From Bacillus weihaiensis (lineage in GTDB: Bacteria; Bacillota; Bacilli; Bacillales; Bacillaceae): a stretch of DNA of 64,000 bases. The notes beneath the pieces were generated by a model, which saw nothing but the letters and a program-made list of their open reading frames with translations, was not told where the DNA came from and did not search any database. The DNA lies in the NCBI RefSeq assembly GCF_001889165.1, contig NZ_CP016020.1, forward strand, positions 2,826,501 through 2,890,500, written 5' to 3'. The translations under genes were made by a program, and so were the position numbers. Of this stretch, positions 62,867-64,000 are shown piece by piece (position 1 is the first letter of the stretch; each line of letters opens with the position of its first letter).

Positions 62867-63439
62867 ATGAGGCCGACCCTTACAAAGGATATCAATCAAC
62901 AAGAATTTAAGGACTACTATTGGTTAAAGAAAGAACTACAGGCATTTTGCCGTGAACACGGCTTAAAACAATCAGGTTCAAAGAATGAATTAACCGAGGC
63001 TATTGTTTCATTTTTAGAAACAGGGCAAGTGCCTACACCTATCAAGAAAAAAAGGCTCTCTACTAGGTCTAGGTCCACCCAATCAGAAATTTTATCTCTC
63101 CAAACCGTCATTACAGAAAATCATCGATGCAGTCAAGAAGTAAGAGCCTTTTTCAAATCAATCATCCCGAACTTTCACTTTTCCACTCATATTCAACATT
63201 ACTTTAAAACACATGCAGGGTGCACCTACCAAGATGCTGTTGCAGCCTGGTATGAAGAAGAAACGCGAAAAAAAGACCCTTCTTACAAACGGCAAATTGG
63301 ACAACAATTTGAATATAATCAATTCATCAGAGATTTTTTTGCAGATGAAAAAAATAGAGATACATCTAAAAAGGAAGCAATTGAAGCATGGAAACTACTT
63401 AAATCACTTCCTGGTCATAACAAATATCAAAAAAGCTAA
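62867..63439 (+). CDS. SAP-like/DUF6434 protein
   Basis: A 190-residue basic protein. Residues 15-55 (FKDYYWLKKELQAFCREHGL, SGSKNELTEAIVSFLETGQ) resemble a SAP-type helix-extension-helix that can bind nucleic acid. A lysine-rich linker follows, then a C-terminal domain with FHFSTHIQHYFKTHAGCTYQ and FEYNQFIRDFFADEKNRDTS as in DUF6434 proteins. Function unknown. ATG after GAGGAGG. Single gene. Confidence 0.75.
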   Translation: MRPTLTKDINQQEFKDYYWLKKELQAFCREHGLKQSGSKNELTEAIVSFLETGQVPTPIKKKRLSTRSRSTQSEILSLQTVITENHRCSQEVRAFFKSIIPNFHFSTHIQHYFKTHAGCTYQDAVAAWYEEETRKKDPSYKRQIGQQFEYNQFIRDFFADEKNRDTSKKEAIEAWKLLKSLPGHNKYQKS

Positions 63440-63442
63440 CAT

Positions 63443-64000
63443 TTATACTTTAACTAGTTTTATTGATTCACAAATCTCTTTATCAACTTGATAAAGTTGA
63501 TTTAACAATTCAACCTGAAATCTACCCGGACCTTTTTCAGCAGCTATTTTTGCTGCAAGTTCCGCTGCGATACCGTACACTACTGCCGCAGATACCGTAG
63601 CTTTTAAAAAATTCTGTTCACAGGCACAAAATGCTCCAACAATCGAGCTTAATAAACACCCCGTTCCCGTTACTTTCGTTAACATAGGGTGACCATTTTC
63701 GACCATATATGTTTCCAATCCATTTGTAATGACATCCGTTTTACCAGTTATCATAATAGTTGTTTTAAGAGTACGTGCTGCTTTTTTAGCAAGGGCTACC
63801 ACATCACCAGTTCCATCACCAGCATCTACACCTTTGATAGTCCACTCATCACCAATTAAGTTTGCTACTTCGGCTGCATTTCCCCTTATAACTGCAATCT
63901 TCAATTCGTTTGCAATCTTAAATGCTGTCTCCGTACGGTATGGAGTAGCACCTACACCTACTGGATCAAATACAATTGGAACCTCATGAATATTTGCAGA
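63443..64000 (-). CDS. thiM: hydroxyethylthiazole kinase, 3' part
   Basis: ATP-dependent kinase that phosphorylates 4-methyl-5-(hydroxyethyl)thiazole for thiamine salvage. The visible part includes [45 protein letters not shown] and the active-site anion hole [20 protein letters not shown], as in ThiM. The reading frame stays open to the window edge, so the first 80 or so residues, and any TPP riboswitch, lie outside. Convergent with the SAP-like gene, whose stop is three bases away. Confidence 0.94.
   Translation of the reverse strand, partial: SANIHEVPIVFDPVGVGATPYRTETAFKIANELKIAVIRGNAAEVANLIGDEWTIKGVDAGDGTGDVVALAKKAARTLKTTIMITGKTDVITNGLETYMVENGHPMLTKVTGTGCLLSSIVGAFCACEQNFLKATVSAAVVYGIAAELAAKIAAEKGPGRFQVELLNQLYQVDKEICESIKLVKV

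Overview
The window is low-GC DNA from a Gram-positive, probably spore-forming member of the Bacillaceae (Bacillus or a close relative). The evidence is strong GGAGG ribosome-binding sites with many GTG and TTG starts, a Bacillus-type 5S gene followed by a long tRNA cluster, purine, manganese and T-box leaders of Firmicute type, and many Bacillus-typical families (YcxB, DUF2512/YndM, DUF3231, DUF3949, DUF4362, DUF4871, RocD/RocF, PbuG, YkoY). It looks like chromosome rather than plasmid or prophage. No phage structural genes, integrase, replication origin or CRISPR array was seen.

Layout. 0.1-18.5 kb: a small accessory run (DUF7010-like protein, methyltransferase, frameshifted DUF6054), a class B penicillin-binding protein like PbpC, YcxB, a nucleotidyltransferase, an acetyltransferase, a guanine-riboswitch-controlled PbuG permease, a DUF6688-like membrane protein, a chemotaxis receptor, small membrane proteins and lipoproteins with two decayed genes, an aromatic-acid-exporter-like protein, and a TerC/YkoY exporter behind a manganese riboswitch. 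19-30.7 kb: an ArsR-type regulator with its MFS partner, then an accessory zone rich in broken genes (split P-loop kinase, MFS gene with an in-frame stop behind a T-box leader, IS1595-type remnant, headless SUKH gene) that also holds an LXG polymorphic toxin with an AHH nuclease tip and an Imm11-like immunity gene. 31-46.7 kb: a GH16-like lipoprotein, a TetR/SMR/SMR drug-efflux operon with a visible operator, an M50-like protein, GTP cyclohydrolase II, the arginine-catabolic genes rocF and rocD beside a YjiH transporter, an acetate transporter, an ABC exporter, a lactonase, and a DUF2975/HTH pair. 46.8-58.2 kb: a GT2 glycosyltransferase, a VOC protein, DUF3949 and DUF2500 proteins, MFS, DUF2512, DUF4097 and DUF3231 proteins, a decayed IS1182-like element, DUF2254, and a Tyr/Lys/Asp/His/Cys-rich coat-like protein. 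58.6-60.7 kb: 5S rRNA plus 19 tRNAs, all on the minus strand, with a promoter directly before the 5S gene and no 16S or 23S gene. 61-64 kb: DUF421, a SAP-like protein, and the 3' part of thiM.

How the genes fit together. Most genes are short independent units closed by good hairpin terminators. Clear functional groups are purine uptake under guanine control, manganese efflux under Mn2+ control, arginine to glutamate semialdehyde (RocF, RocD), regulated drug efflux (TetR/SMR/SMR), and toxin plus immunity. The most unusual non-coding feature is a 122-bp interspersed element present three times at exactly the same length. It has 13-base terminal inverted repeats and nested hairpins, and always lies just behind genes. 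A deletion derivative sits in a fourth intergenic gap. Functional names rest on remembered family features and visible motifs; no database search was possible.
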